Notes: generated from the sequence alone by a model not told the origin. A stretch of DNA of 64,000 nucleotides from Macrotis lagotis (GCF_037893015.1 NC_133658.1:15757561-15821560); one strand, 5' to 3'. Shown: positions 22,290-33,255, counted from the stretch's first letter. Numbers and translations are program-made.

Positions 22290-23010
22290 TTTTAACTTGA
22301 AAAAGTGTCTGAGAGACAAACTAAAGTTAATCATACTTGGTTATTTGGCAGACATATTCTCGAAAAGGAACCAAGTAAGCCTGCCACTTCCATGAAAACA
22401 ACTGACAATTTTTGTTGCCAATGACAAAATTTTAGTTTCCAATTGAAAATTAGAATTTTGGTAAACATGCATCATCCACCATAAGTTTGACAGCTTCCCA
22501 ACTCGTAAAAATGCTTCTTTTGAAATTGGTGATCATAATTTAAAAGTGATTTTTTTAAATAATGAATAACAACATTTGTGAAAATTTTGAAGATATGCCT
22601 AACACAGTTAACTAATATTTTCCAAAGTATCAATTCATGATGTTGCAAAAGCATACAAATCTAAAAAAAATCCATTTAAAACGCCAGATAAACAACATAA
22701 TAAAACATAACAGATAATTAAAAATTCATTGATTTAGAATCAGAGTCCTCATTATAATTCACTTTTAAAATTACCCCTTGAGAAGACTGGTTGTAACATC
22801 GAAGAAAGTCCACAATGATTTGATAAGTTTATTAAAATACTTCTCACTTTTCCAATAAATTATCTATGTAAACCTAGATTTTCCTTGTGGCTTCAACCAA
22901 AATAACACATTACAACACATTGAATACAGGAGATATGAGGATCCACCATACGTTTAACTAAGTCAAACTTCAAAGAGATTTACAAAAATATAAAACAATG
23001 GAACTTTTCT
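22290..23010 (+). pseudogene. hAT transposase C-terminal remnant
   Basis: Translated pieces keep hAT transposase order: LRDKLKLIILGYLADIFSKR (family LKLQYLADIFSKLNEL), then IFVANDKI and KLEFW, then HDVAKAYKSKK. Near 22850 ILLTFPINYLC and F.LWLQPK.HITT match the hAT C-terminal dimerisation block (family ILLPFPTTYLCEAGFS). DMRIHHTF and FKEIYKNIKQW follow, ending just before TTTCTCAG. Many stops and frame changes; long dead. This is the usual end of hAT/FAM200-like transposases, and nothing suggests domestication. Confidence 0.75.
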
Positions 23011-23077
23011 CAGTTTTGCTTTAAAAAATATTGTTATTTTTGACTGAAAGTGTATTTTTGTGGCTAGTAATACATTA

Positions 23078-23322
23078 TTCTTAGCTGTGTGACCTTGGGC
23101 AAGTCACTTAACCCTGATTGCCACTTATCCAGGGTCATGTCCAGTCATCCTGATTCAAATCTGACCACTGGATCCAAATGGCTCTGGAGGAGAAAGTGAG
23201 GGTGGGGATTTGGATCGGCCCCCCTTATTCAAATCCAATTCATGTGTTTGTCATGTGCTTGACATCACCTCCATGAATCATGATTTTCTTCAAGAACAAA
23301 GGACAAACAGCAATAATATGCA
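23078..23322 (+). mobile_element. CORE-SINE with long 3' tail inside hAT
   Basis: Lacks the tRNA head. Starts TTAGCTGTGTGACCTTGGGCAAGTCAC, then CAGTCATCCTGATTCAAATC, ATGGCTCTGGAGGAGAAAGTGAGG, and ends TTCAAGAACAAAGGACAAACAG. hAT 3' sequence resumes after it. Confidence 0.85.
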
Positions 23323-23671
23323 CAAATACAAATACACACAGTTGTCAGTTTAAATTTCTAACATGGGAAATATCAATAGATAAAAAATCATATAAGCAAA
23401 AGGCGTTTGAGTTCCACAATACTTTTAAAAATTGAAAGAGGTCCTTGACTCCAAAAGATTGAGAAAATGGATACCAGAGAAATTTCTTCTAAATTCCTGT
23501 CAATGGTTCATACAATCTATGTATCCTTCACATGCATCAGTCATTTTTTAAATGGGGTTGGACACATTTCTGATTTCCTTTTTATGTAGGCTTTTCTGTA
23601 CACAGTTCTATATTAGGTATTTGTAACTTTGTCTTTGCATCCTCATGACATTTATCTTTTTTATCCTCATG

Positions 23672-23826
23672 ACATTTAAAAGTAATTTATTTAAATAATA
23701 AATAATGACATTTGTGAAAATTTGGAAGACCTGCATCACAGTTAACTAATATTTTCCAAAGTGTCAATTCATGATGTTGCAAAATCATACAAATCTAAAA
23801 AGATCCATTTAAAACACCAGATAAAC
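23672..23826 (+). mobile_element. Second partial hAT fragment
   Basis: Direct repeat of 22536-22693 at nearly 90% identity (shared CAGTTAACTAATATTTTCCAAAG and TCAATTCATGATGTTGCAAAA). It encodes the same SIHDVAKSYKSKKIHLK block. Either a second hAT insertion or an internal duplication of the element at 21.5-23.5 kb. Confidence 0.75.
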
Positions 23827-24053
23827 CTCATGACCCCAGACACAAGATTAGAAAACAGCACTTTTGCATCTATCCTTCCATCTACTCAGATCTTTCCATG
23901 CATCCAATTTTCTGTTCTCTATGTCTTGCTTCTTTCCACTTGAACTAATGCCTTTCACATTTGTCCTCCATATGAAAATATCATACACCATAACTCCAAC
24001 CCCAGGAAAGGTAATGCACTTACATTTGAAATGCTCACCCTGGGATCTAGGTC

Positions 24054-24412
24054 CCAAAATAGTTGAGTGGATTTATGAAAACTTGCCTAGCCCAGTATAA
24101 TTAGCCTTCTCCAGGCCTCGGCCAGATGATGCTTAACCTTCATATCTCATGCAAGTATTATATGACAAAGAGCATCCCACTTGTTCTTTGAATGGTAATC
24201 AAATAAGCAATATTGTTGCTTCTGGAACATGCACGTCACTTAATTGTCCTAACCATTAATTCATGATCTTAGTGATACTTCCGATCAAAACACTCCCTAT
24301 GTCATATTCTATTTATGAGGTAATAGTAAATTGAAGTATAATTTACTATTTCTCTCTTTCATTTATTCTTTCATTAATCTAATTGTCCTTACTTCTCTTC
24401 ACACAAAGGACG
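24054..24412 (+). repeat. Unnamed dispersed repeat R2, copy 2
   Basis: Partner of 19768-20150. Shared blocks run in the same order and the copy stops near an L1 3' end. The region just before it differs between copies, so the left boundary is near 24054. Confidence 0.8.
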
Positions 24413-24514
24413 CCCCTTTCTGCCCCAGTACATTTGTACAGACCATCTTCCATATACTTTCTCCTCAGCAACACCTCTCAGAATCTCTAGATTCCTTCAT
24501 AAGATGAAGCCATT

Positions 24515-25415
24515 TCCATGGTCAAAGGATATGAATAAACAGCTTTCAAATGAAGAAATTAAAACTAGAAATAAGCATATGAAATATGGCTTCAAATCAT
24601 TCTCACCCCTATTAGATGAGACCAGATGAAAAAATACTAGAGAGGTTGTGGGAGGATTGGGAGATTGATGCATTGCTGGTGGATCTATGAAAAGATCCAA
24701 ACTTTTGGAGAGAAATATGCAACTCTGCCCGAAGAGCAAGAAAACTGTTCATTTGCTTTAACCCAACAATTCCAATTCTAGGTCTATACACAGAAGAAAT
24801 CATAAAAAAATGGGAAAAGTCATGCATGTTCCAAAATATTCATAGTGGCTCTTTTTGTAGTGGCAAAGAATTGGAAATTGAGGGAATGCCCATCAATTGG
24901 GGAATGGCTAAACAAGTTATAGTGAATACTATGGAATACTATTGTTCTAGAAGAAACCACAAATGGACAGACTCTAGAGAAGCATGGAATGATTTACAGG
25001 ATCTGATGCTGAGCGAAGGAAGCAGAGCCAAGAGACCAAAGTACACATTAATCACAACATTATGAGATGATCAACCTAGATGGAAGCAACTCTTCTCAGC
25101 ATTTCAGAGAGCCAGGATAACTGTATTAGACCAGCTGTGGACAATGTTATCCCCATTCAGAGGAAGGAAAAAAATCCACAAAAAGCAACCCTTCAGAAAC
25201 TGATGAACAATTAACAAAAAGTATCTCAGATATATCTCTTTCCCTTAATCCTATTTCTTCATACTGAAAATGACTGATCTGTAACCTGTTTAATAAAAAT
25301 ATATATGTACAATGCTAACCTGACTGTTCACCACTGAGGGGAGGGGGGTGGGAAGGAAGGGTGAACAGAAATTTTGTGACTTAAAATATACATATGGATG
25401 TATATGGATGAAAAA
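24515..25415 (+). mobile_element. L1 LINE 3' end
   Basis: Begins in ORF2 C-terminal sequence (CAAAGGATATGAATAAACAGCTTTCAAATGAAG) and continues 'GAGAGGTTGTGGGAGGATTGGGAGATTGATGCATTGCTGG'. It then shows GGCAAAGAATTGGAAATTGAGGGAATGCCCATC and the 3' UTR CTGACTGTTCACCACTGAGGGGAGG. Same subfamily as 17795-18580. The frame at 24826-25065 is part of it. An internal stretch is missing near 24570-24630 relative to the 6.6 kb copy. Confidence 0.9.
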
Positions 25416-25539
25416 AAGAGCCATCTCCTACATAGGTTTTCTTTATTGCCTCTGTCTCCCCCCAAAAAATTATACCTTGCATTCCTAATGTAAAGATTTG
25501 TATATGCTTTTTTATATACATAGGTTGACACATACAAGT

Positions 25540-25720
25540 TCTTACATGTAACATATTTTCACATATGATAGCTATCTCCTCCATATAAAATGTAAGATAT
25601 TTGAGGTCACAGGTGATTTTATTCTTGCCTTTGAATTTATAGGAGCCATCAAGATTCCTGCAATTTAGTAAACAATTAATACATGTTTGTGGATTCATTG
25701 AGTGTAGTATAGGATTTTTA
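25540..25720 (+). repeat. L2 LINE 3' end
   Basis: ATCTCCTCCATATAAAATGTAAGATATTTGAGGTCACAGG..CTTTGAATTTATAGGAGCCATCAAGATTCCTG matches the decayed L2 3' UTR. Confidence 0.55.
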
Positions 25721-26534
25721 TGAATATATTCTATTTTTTGTGAAAAGTGAATACAAATTAAATAATAATAATACAAAACCAAAGCTGATCATGTTTTAAT
25801 TGATTGTATCATATCTTAGAAACAACTGGCTTCTTATTTGGATGCATTGCTGAATCAAATCTCTCTATATAGTTAGATTACAAACTTGTTACAAGAAATA
25901 ATAAAATCAATACCAAGATAAGACAAATATTAAAAATAAGAAGACGTGAAACCCAATTGTGTCAACAGCAGTTTGACAGCTAAACACGTTAGTGACACAC
26001 AGAAAATGAAAAGTCATTATAAGGACAAGTATGCAAGGAAGTAAAGCAGATTAAAAGTACAAAGCATATCACAAGTATATACAAGAATTTACCAGAAATA
26101 TTCACCAAGGAAATTTAAACTGGAATCAATTTTCGTCACAAGAATTCAGAGGTTTCCTAGTCAGGAAACAATTGTTTTCCCTGACCAAGTGGAAAGATGC
26201 CAAGGGTCATCATGATTTGTATTATAATTTTATTTATATGTTTTGCAAATGAAAATAAAATGGAAGATTATGAGTAGCACCATCTCATAAAACAGTGAGA
26301 AGCAATGCTAGGAGGAAAAAAAAAAGTTTGAAGAGATGCTCAATTAAGGAAAAACATCCATTAACAATTGAATATTGACACTGGAAAGAGATACAGTTTA
26401 CCAGTTTGGCATGTTGACGTTCACTGAGGAGATGAAATTTCAATTATTTTTTCAAACATTTATGTACTATGGGATATTACAGTAATTTAAAAAAAGTTTT
26501 TAAATGGCAACTAATAAAACTCACAAAATATCTC
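25721..26534. other. intergenic, no gene seen
   Basis: AT-rich unique sequence. A small imperfect palindrome around CAATTG lies at about 26160-26184 (TCAGGAAACAATTG / TTTTCCCTGA). Confidence 0.45.
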
Positions 26535-26690
26535 TTTTAATAAGACAAGGCAATAAGCATTTGAAAAGTGATTACTCTGTTCCAGATATTATGCTTTGTA
26601 TAGAGGAGAATACAAATGCAATCCAAAGGTAGTATTGGTTTTAATATAATCAAGGTGTATCCACAAAGTTCACAAAATATTAATAACAAT
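26535..26690 (-). repeat. L2 LINE 3' end fragment
   Basis: Antisense L2 tail: AATAAGCATTTGAAAAGTGATTACTCTGTTCCAGATATTATGCTTTGTATAG.GGAGAATACAAATG. Confidence 0.5.
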
Positions 26691-27149
26691 GGAATTAGTA
26701 ACTGCATTATTTGCAAAAATATTTTATAGATTTTCAAAACTTAATCAATGCTATATATATGTGAATGTATATATGAATATATAATAAAATGCCAAATTTA
26801 TATGCTAGAATACCAAAAATAAATCACTGCTTTATTTATATATATGAAACAGTACAAATGTATAAATTTATCTATTTGAAACTATATATTTAAAACTATT
26901 TGTCAAATTATTGTCAATTTTGTAGGTGAAAGATGGTTCTTAAAAGTGGTTTTACTTATTTACCTGTCCATTTTTATCTTTTCATTTTACTATTGATGAA
27001 ATTAAACATTTTTCTAGTATCACTCACAATTTGTATTTAGTTTTGTAAATACTGAAAATATATTTGATCTATCAATTTAAATTACTAAATTATGTTCATT
27101 TTAATTTTTTTAGAAATTGGATTCATTAACTCAAATTTTTCATAACAAA
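26691..27149. other. very AT-rich spacer
   Basis: No gene or named repeat. Short TATATATG runs near 26750-26790 and 26830-26900. Confidence 0.45.
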
Positions 27150-27440
27150 TGTGTGAAAATAATAATAATAATGATAATAATAATAGTAACAATAATAATC
27201 ATTTTTGAGGAAGACCATGACATCAGGGAGTTTATGTCATGACAAGCACATGAACAGGATTTGAGTGAGGGGGACTGTGCTAACCCTCCAGACTCACTTT
27301 CTCCTCCAGAGTCATCTGGGTCCAGTGGCCAGATATAGATTAGGTTGATTGGAGATGGCTCTGGATGTGAGGCAGTCAGAGTGAAGTGTCTGAGGCTGAA
27401 TTCAGGATCCTCCTAATTCCCAAACCAGTGTCCTATTCAC
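27150..27440 (-). repeat. CORE-SINE with long 3' tail, antisense
   Basis: AAT-rich 3' tail at 27150-27200. Then GAGGAAGACCATGACATCAGGGAG, CACTTTCTCCTCCAGAGTCATCTGGGTCCAGTGGCC, ending with a tRNA-like head in antisense (CCAGTGTCCTATTCACTGTACCACC). Confidence 0.8.
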
Positions 27441-27977
27441 TGTACCACCATTTTTTGGAGGGAGAGAAGATAGACAAATGAATGAGTTATCATTTCCATT
27501 AAGGACTTAGTATTCATGATTTTCCCAATCAGTCATTTTTCTCTCATACTTCAGGAGTCATAAAAGAGATCTAATGGACTGAGACACTCTCCATGAAGCT
27601 TTGGTATGAGGTACTCACAGGTCATGTTCTCCACAAAATGTACACTTAATGAAAATTCCATCTCATGCTTTCTTTTTTATTTGAAGTTCAAGGGAGAGTA
27701 AATAATGCCAAAGAGGAAAAAGTTAATAAAGATAGTAGTCATTTCCACATTCATGATAAGCCATGATGGAGGCATTTTCTTCAGACAAGTTCATGTTTTT
27801 GGACTTTCAGTCACCAATCATAATCTAAATCATTAGGACAAATCAGTAGTTCTTTGGGTCATGCCATTAAGGTATATGGTCTTCTAATCAAATTTTTTGC
27901 CCAGCTTTATGGCAGATGAACAACCCAATAATCAATGAATTATTGTCTATAATAATAATATATATTTTTAAAATTAT
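27441..27977. other. intergenic, no gene seen
   Basis: Unique sequence, no reading frame of note. Confidence 0.45.
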
Positions 27978-28639
27978 TGGTGTTGCCAGAGTCAAGTTGG
28001 CAGAGTAAAGGCAGGGACTCACCCAAACTGTTCCCCAGACCACTCCAAATACCTTTAAATAATGACTCTAACCAAATTCTGGAGTGGCAAAACCTGCAAA
28101 AGGATTGAGTGAAAAAAATTTTCAAGCTCAGGACAACTTGGAAGATCTGCAGGTAGAGTCTGTTAATCTAGGGTTAGAAAGGACCCACAGTGCATCCCAG
28201 TCAAGACTAGAAGGAAATAGCTTCAACAATCCGGGAACATATTGAGGGGCAACTGTGTCAATGGCAGGAATGGGAATTTCCGGACCTCTTATACAAGGAA
28301 TTGCCAAGGACAGCTTGTAAGGTCAACAGCAAAACTGCCTTAGAAGGGCGAGAGCAGAGCCTGGTTGAACTCATACCTCAGCAGAAGACCAAGACCCGAC
28401 TCCAATGGATCAGGAACAAGCCTCAGGGTACCTACTTTCTGAGCACTCATTCCTGGGACACTAAGAAGATTGGAGGAGAAAAGGACTCTTTGCTATCCCT
28501 GAGTCAGAACTGTGTTGCTTTGCCTATTACTCTAATAGGGTTTGCATCTGAAGCCCTAGCCTCAAGGAAAAGAAATAGAAGGAAAACAGAGCTCACTTCC
28601 TTAGCATGGAAGAATTAAAAAAAAAAAAGATTTTGAAAA

Positions 28640-29445
28640 TCACGTGAAGAGAGGTAAAGGAAAAAATGGGAAGAGAAATGAGAGCAATGTAGGAAAATCA
28701 TGAAAACCAAGTCAGCAGCTTGGTGAAGGGGATTCCAAAAAAATCCTGAGGAAAATAACATCTTAAAAAATCAGTCTGGGTCAAATGGAAAAAGCAACCC
28801 AAAGTCCAATGATAAGAAGAATGCCTTAAAAAGCAGAATTGAACAGATGGAAAAAGAGGTACAAAAGCTCTCTGAAGAAAATAATTCCTTAAAATATTGA
28901 ATGGAGCTTAGGGAAGCTGATGACTTTGTGAGAAATTAAAAAAACAATGAAACCAAACCAAAAGAATGAAAAAAAAAACTAAGAAGAAACTGAAATATTT
29001 CATTGGAACAATTAGTAACCTAGAAAACAGATCCAAAAGAGATAATTTAAAAATTATTAAAATACTTGAAAGCCATTACCAGAAAAAGAGCATAGGCATC
29101 ATTTTTTAAAGAAATTATTAAGGAGAACTGATAATCTAGAAGCAGAGGGTAAAATAGAAATTGAAAGAATCCACCAATTGCTTCCTGAAAGATACCAAAA
29201 TGAAAATTGATAGGTATATTATAGCCAAATTTCAGAACTCCCAAGTCAAGGAGAAATTTTTGTAGGCAAACACAAAGAAATAATTCAAATATCATGGAGC
29301 TAGGATAACAAAAGATTTAGCAGCTTCTACATTAAGGGATCATAGGGTTTGGAATATGATATTCCAGAAGGCAAAAGAACTTGGATTGTTACTGAGAATC
29401 AAGTACCCATAAAAATTGAACATACTTTTTCAGGGGAAAAGAAAA
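28640..29445 (+). pseudogene. L1-type ORF1 remnant
   Basis: Nucleotide alignment to the ORF1 of copy 2 gives a coiled-coil-like N-terminal part (GAGAGGTAAAGGAAAAAATGGGAAGAGAAATG) and a Lys/Glu-rich middle. An 'AACCTAGAAAACAGATCCAAAAGAGATAATTTAAAAATTATTAAAATACTTGAAAGCC' block matches the ORF1p RNA-binding entry (N.SRR.NLKI.G.PE). The C-terminal 'RIKYP.KIEHTFSGEK' region ends near 29440. Full of stops and frame changes. Confidence 0.7.
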
Positions 29446-29659
29446 CTTCCATACTTTCCTAATAAAATGACAAGAGCAGAACATCAAATTTAATCTTCAA
29501 ATATAAGACTCCTGTAAAACTTTTAAAAAGGTTAGGAAGAAAGGCAAATTGTAAGGGACTTAATGATATTAAATTTCTTTTATTCATGTATGAGAAGATG
29601 ATACTTTTGGATTTATTCTCATATGAACTTTCTCATTTATAAGGTCATTTAGAAGGGGC

Positions 29660-29662
<3 letters not shown>

Positions 29663-29722
<60 letters not shown>
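29663..29722. repeat. Perfect 60 bp palindrome of (TC)15(GA)15
   Basis: Fifteen TC units (29663-29692) are followed with no spacer by GA units (29693-29724). Reading outward from the central TCGA the arms pair exactly for 30 bp. It lies in the 3' region of the half-L1-like copy; the sister copy has no such palindrome at the matching place (around 58475). Confidence 0.97.
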
Positions 29723-29729
<7 letters not shown>

Positions 29730-30320
29730 GATAAAATCTTAAATAAGATGGAGTTAATGACACAGAAAGGAATGTTCTGGAAGAAAGGGGAAGGAGAGGT
29801 AGAAAGGGGTAACATATTTTACATAAAAGAGGCAAGAAAATTTTTTGCACTGAAGTGGAAAAAGGTGAAGGTGAAAGTGAAGAGGCGTGAATGAATCTTA
29901 CTCAGCAGAATTAATCCAGAGAAGGAATAACACACATATTCATTTGGGAATAAAAATCTATCTTAGCTGAGAGGAAGTAGGAAAGAAAAGGGACAGGAGT
30001 GGGGGCAAGTGATAGAAGGGAAGGAAAATTGTGGGAGCTGATAGTCAGATGTAAAACATTTCTTCAGAGTGACTAAGTGAAATGAGAGAGAATAGAATAA
30101 ATTGGGGTTAGGGGAATTGAATGGAATGAAATAGAGTTAGCAAGAGTAATTGTGGGGAAAAATGTTGAGACAAGCTTCTTTGATATAGACTTTATCTCTC
30201 ATAGAGAACTGAGTCAATTTATTTTAAAAATTAGAACCATTTCCCATTTGATAAATGATAAAGAAATATGAACACTTTTCACAAAGAGATGAACAATGCG
30301 TTGTATTTAAATCATTAAAG

Positions 30321-31055
30321 AGGATCAAAAGAACATCACTATGTTAGAGTCAAGATGCAGTGAATCTGACTGTGACTGTTCAGACCAAAATGAGCTCCCG
30401 AATCCTCTTTCATACAATATGCTCAGGTAGGTCATGTGAACATTTGACCTGGAGATGCCTCTAAACGTGTGCATCTCCTATTTCTTTTTGAGCTCATAAA
30501 GCACACATCTTTTTGATGAGGGCACACCATCTTTGATTGTCCTTTTCCTGTTTCTCCTATGTCAAGTATGTCAAGATCTTCAGAAAGACCTTGAGAAAGT
30601 ATTTTTTTTAGTTCTTCTGACTTGTGAACCTTCCTTGCTTGAATTCCCCCCAAAATAGTCTTTTGGGCAAGTGTACATTGGACATTCAAACATCTTGACC
30701 CATCAGAACTGTGTTTTCTCCAGTAGAGTTTGAATGCTTGGCAACTTAAATGAGAAAGGAACTCTCCATATCTGGTACCTTTTCCTGCCAGGTGATCTTC
30801 AGAAGCTTATTATTCATTATATAATGTTGTGTGGGAAAGCTATCTTTGTAGGAATCTTATGCTTGGGCTTATTTGAAATTCCTAAACTAAATGTTATATT
30901 TCCTCCAATTCACTATGTTAGTATAAGATAGAAGATTAATTTATTTCAGTTGTCTTTCTACATGTATTAGACAATAGGTTTCAAGAAATGGACTTTATCT
31001 GAGAAATAAAATGATTATGGTTCCATAGATATTCAAAAATTTTTTGTTTAGACTA
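30321..31055. other. unclassified sequence, possible old repeat
   Basis: Contains an 85-codon minus-strand frame (30432-30689: Met, then NVQCTLAQKT and SEDLDILDIGETGKGQSKMV). It looks coding-like in composition, with few low-complexity runs. I cannot place it in a family, and no start or splice context supports a gene. It could be a fragment of a dispersed retroelement or a retrocopy. Confidence 0.35.
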
Positions 31056-31059
31056 GTCA

Positions 31060-31235
31060 GAAAGGAGTTAGAGGACCTGGGTTTGGATTATGTCTTTTAA
31101 TTAGATTATATAATCACATTACAGTCATGAAGAAATCATTTATCCTCTGTGAGTTCAAGTTGCATTTTTTGTTAAATGAAAAGGGTGGATTAGAGAAAAA
31201 CTAAAATTTCCCAACTCAAAATTTATGATCCTGTG
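31060..31235 (+). repeat. CORE-SINE/MIR
   Basis: GGACCTGGGTTTGGATTATG, then TTATCCTCTGTGAGTTCAAG, then TGTTAAATGAAAAGGGTGGATTAGAG.AAAACTAAAATTTCCCAACTC..TTTATGATCCTGTG. Confidence 0.65.
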
Positions 31236-31789
31236 TTCCTTCTGCCTCCACGAGTTAGGAATGTAGGCCTCCAGTAACTATAATGTCTCCAATAAAATAG
31301 ATTGAGAAAGGATGAGAAATAATTTTATACGAAGACCTATAATATTCATGTTGTTTAATGATAGCTTTTTTAACCATTTAATATGATCCATCCTTAGAGA
31401 TTCTGAAGTTGGAAGTACTATAGACTTACAAATAACACCCTCAAAGAAACTGCTACATTTTGATCCATTAAAAGTCATAGTTCTTGAGCCCTCACTAGTT
31501 TTGCACTGCTACTACTTAGCCAGAGGATTCAAATCAAATCCAGGACATTTTAAAAAAGCATATTAAGGTAGGAGAAAATATCTTCCTGATAAAATGGTGA
31601 CATTTTGTCAAGCATATCGTTAATGGAAAGAGCATCTAGGGATAGAAGAGAGGACGTTTGATGAACCCTTGGGTTCATAATGTCCACAATCAAAAGCACA
31701 TTGCACTTGCAGTGTGCCTGGATTTCTGATGTTGGGGAGATGCTGTCATACTGGAGTTACTGCCTACTTGTTATGCCCCTACTTGGTGT
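31236..31789. other. intergenic, no gene seen
   Basis: No repeat or credible frame recognised. Confidence 0.45.
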
Positions 31790-31895
31790 ATAATTTCTCT
31801 CAAAGCCTAATAGTCTCATCTTGACTTCCTTGCCAGGATATAAGGTCTCTGAGTGGGGGACTGTCTGCTAATTTATATATTTTATTATTTCCAGG
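31790..31895 (+). repeat. L2 3' end-like fragment
   Basis: CTTCCTTGCCAGGATATAAGGTCTCTGAGTGGGGGACTGTCTGCTAATTTATATATTTT resembles the L2 3' UTR stretch 'GTAAGCTCC.TGAGGGCAGGGACTGT'. Weak. Confidence 0.4.
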
Positions 31896-31898
31896 AAG

Positions 31899-31997
31899 GC
31901 TATTATATATACATATATATATCTATATATATCTACATATATCTATATATCTATATCTATATCTATATCTATATCTATATCTATATCTATCTATCTA

Positions 31998-32067
<70 letters not shown>
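31899..32067. repeat. (TATC)n/(TA)n microsatellite
   Basis: TATATATC and CTATAT units giving way to CTATCTAT and a long pure TA run. The Tyr/Ile-rich frame across it is an artefact. Confidence 0.98.
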
Positions 32068-32068
<1 letters not shown>

Positions 32069-33034
32069 TAGTAGGATGTTGCTAGAACAATGAAGTTATT
32101 TAGATCTACAATCCATTGCTCCCTACTATTCTGGTGTATTCAGTCCTATTCTGTTGTTCCCATAGGTCTCTGCAGGTAGCTGCAGTTTGCAGACCAACCT
32201 GATCTATGGCTTTACATGGTTCTACTGTTTCTTTCTGTCTCCACTTTCACTCCCCAATTGGAATTCATAGCTGTAGGATTCTCTCTTCCTTATTAGAAGA
32301 GAAATAAACTCTCAATGCTCTTTATTTTAAATTTTTTAAAAATCTTGCTACATTTTTTTTTCCTTTAAAAGACTCAGAAACCCTCATAACAGTCAATCAG
32401 TGGACTAAAGGTGGGGGAGTGATGGGGAAAGATCCTTCCTGACGATCTTAGTTTGTCTTCTTCTTAATGAGCAGTCTGTTTTTCATACAGATTGTGATAT
32501 TTTTGTCTGCACTTTGTCTTCTTTTTCTCCTACTGAGAATGTCTATATGAAAATTCAAAGTTTATCTTTTTTTTCTTCATTTTGAATGTCTACTTACATT
32601 TCTATTTAATTAGTCCTTTAATGTAACTTTATTTGGGATAAAGTGATATCAGTCCTAACCTCCTAACCATTTCTGGTTTCAGCACTTCCTTATTTGTGAA
32701 TAGAGGGGATTGACAATGGAAAGATCAGTGACCGGGTTATTATACAGGAAGAGAAAAGAAGTCAGAACAGAATGGTTCTTGTTCTGAATTTCTATTCAGA
32801 TCTAGCTAGGAGCTCAGGAGCTATGAGAAAATTTAATTATTTGTGAGAGTTCCTAAACTTTCTGAAGCTGAGTAAAATCAACATGAATCCAAGGGTTTGC
32901 CTTTGTCAATTGTGAATAGAAAATAGGTTGTTGAGCTAGTGGGGACGAACTATTACATGGCATAAGGCACCAATTTACTCAATTTTTTGTCACTGCCCTG
33001 TTTGAGATGGGAACACTGAATAGAAAGTAAGTAA
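32068..33034. other. intergenic, no gene seen
   Basis: Mostly unique. The minus-strand frame at 32953-33159 runs into an L2 fragment. Confidence 0.45.
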
Positions 33035-33255
33035 ATAGATAAATAGATAAAGCATGTATTAGGCTCTAATTTGGGGCCATTCATTATTTCTTGGGTTATA
33101 AAAAAGACAAGAGTATCTTTACCCTGAAAGAGTTCACATTCTAATGGGAGAGGAGACACTGCACAGGAGGGAACAATAAGATGAGATGCTATTTGAGGAG
33201 AAAGCAGGGAAGTGCTATAGAAGTCTAATTCTAGAGAATGTGAAGAGAATGCTCA
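33035..33255 (-). repeat. L2 LINE 3' part
   Basis: Antisense L2: GCATGTATTAGGCTCTAATTTGGGGCC, then 'CCTGAAAGAGTTCACATTCTAATGGGAGAGGAGACA' (family: GGAGCTTACATTCTAGTGGGGGAGACA). Confidence 0.65.

Larger units (their letters stand above)
21530..23475 (+). mobile_element. hAT DNA transposon (Charlie/Zaphod-like), with nested insertions
   Basis: The left end reads TTCAAAGTGGGGATCTGGGGGTCCC, with TTTTTACTCTTATTCTCTTACT..GGACAGTGGAATTTTC, the layout of a hAT 5' region. The right end reads ATTTCTAACATGGGAAATATC, AAGCAAAAGGCGTTTGAG and GACTCCAAAAGATTGAGAAAATGG (family end: ..CCAAAAAGTTTGAGAACC). The middle (about 22290-23010) is a transposase C-terminal remnant. A (TG)n run (21871-21901), a WSINE (21986-22139) and a long-tailed SINE (23078-23322) interrupt it. 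Net of insertions it is about 1.5 kb, so most of a full-length transposase is missing. Superfamily is confident; the exact family is from memory. Confidence 0.8.
27978..30320 (+). mobile_element. half-L1-like (HAL1-like) element, copy 1
   Basis: Shares with the element at 56622-59215, in order: the 5' start (GCCAGAGTCAAGTTGGCAGAG), a 5' UTR of about 0.65 kb, a decayed L1-type ORF1, and a purine-rich 3' region (GTAGAAAGGGGTAACATATT..AATAACACACATATTCATTTGGGAAT). No endonuclease or reverse transcriptase lies between ORF1 and the shared 3' region, the HAL1 plan. The last 130 bp (about 30195-30320) resembles the L1 ORF2 C-terminus (AGAGAACTGAGTCAATTTA..TTTGATAAATGATAAAG), so the 3' boundary may be an adjoining L1 scrap. 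Older than copy 2. Confidence 0.7.

Noticed and set aside
25381-25782. 133-codon minus-strand open frame
   Set aside because: Spans the tail of an L1, an L2 3' end and AT-rich DNA; no motif, and the antisense of repeats explains it.
28301-28618. 105-codon frame before ORF1 of half-L1-like copy 1
   Set aside because: Lies in the 5' UTR shared with copy 2, and the frame is not kept in copy 2.
31899-32067. Possible CRISPR-like regular array
   Set aside because: Units are TATC/TA simple repeats without unique spacers; a eukaryotic microsatellite.
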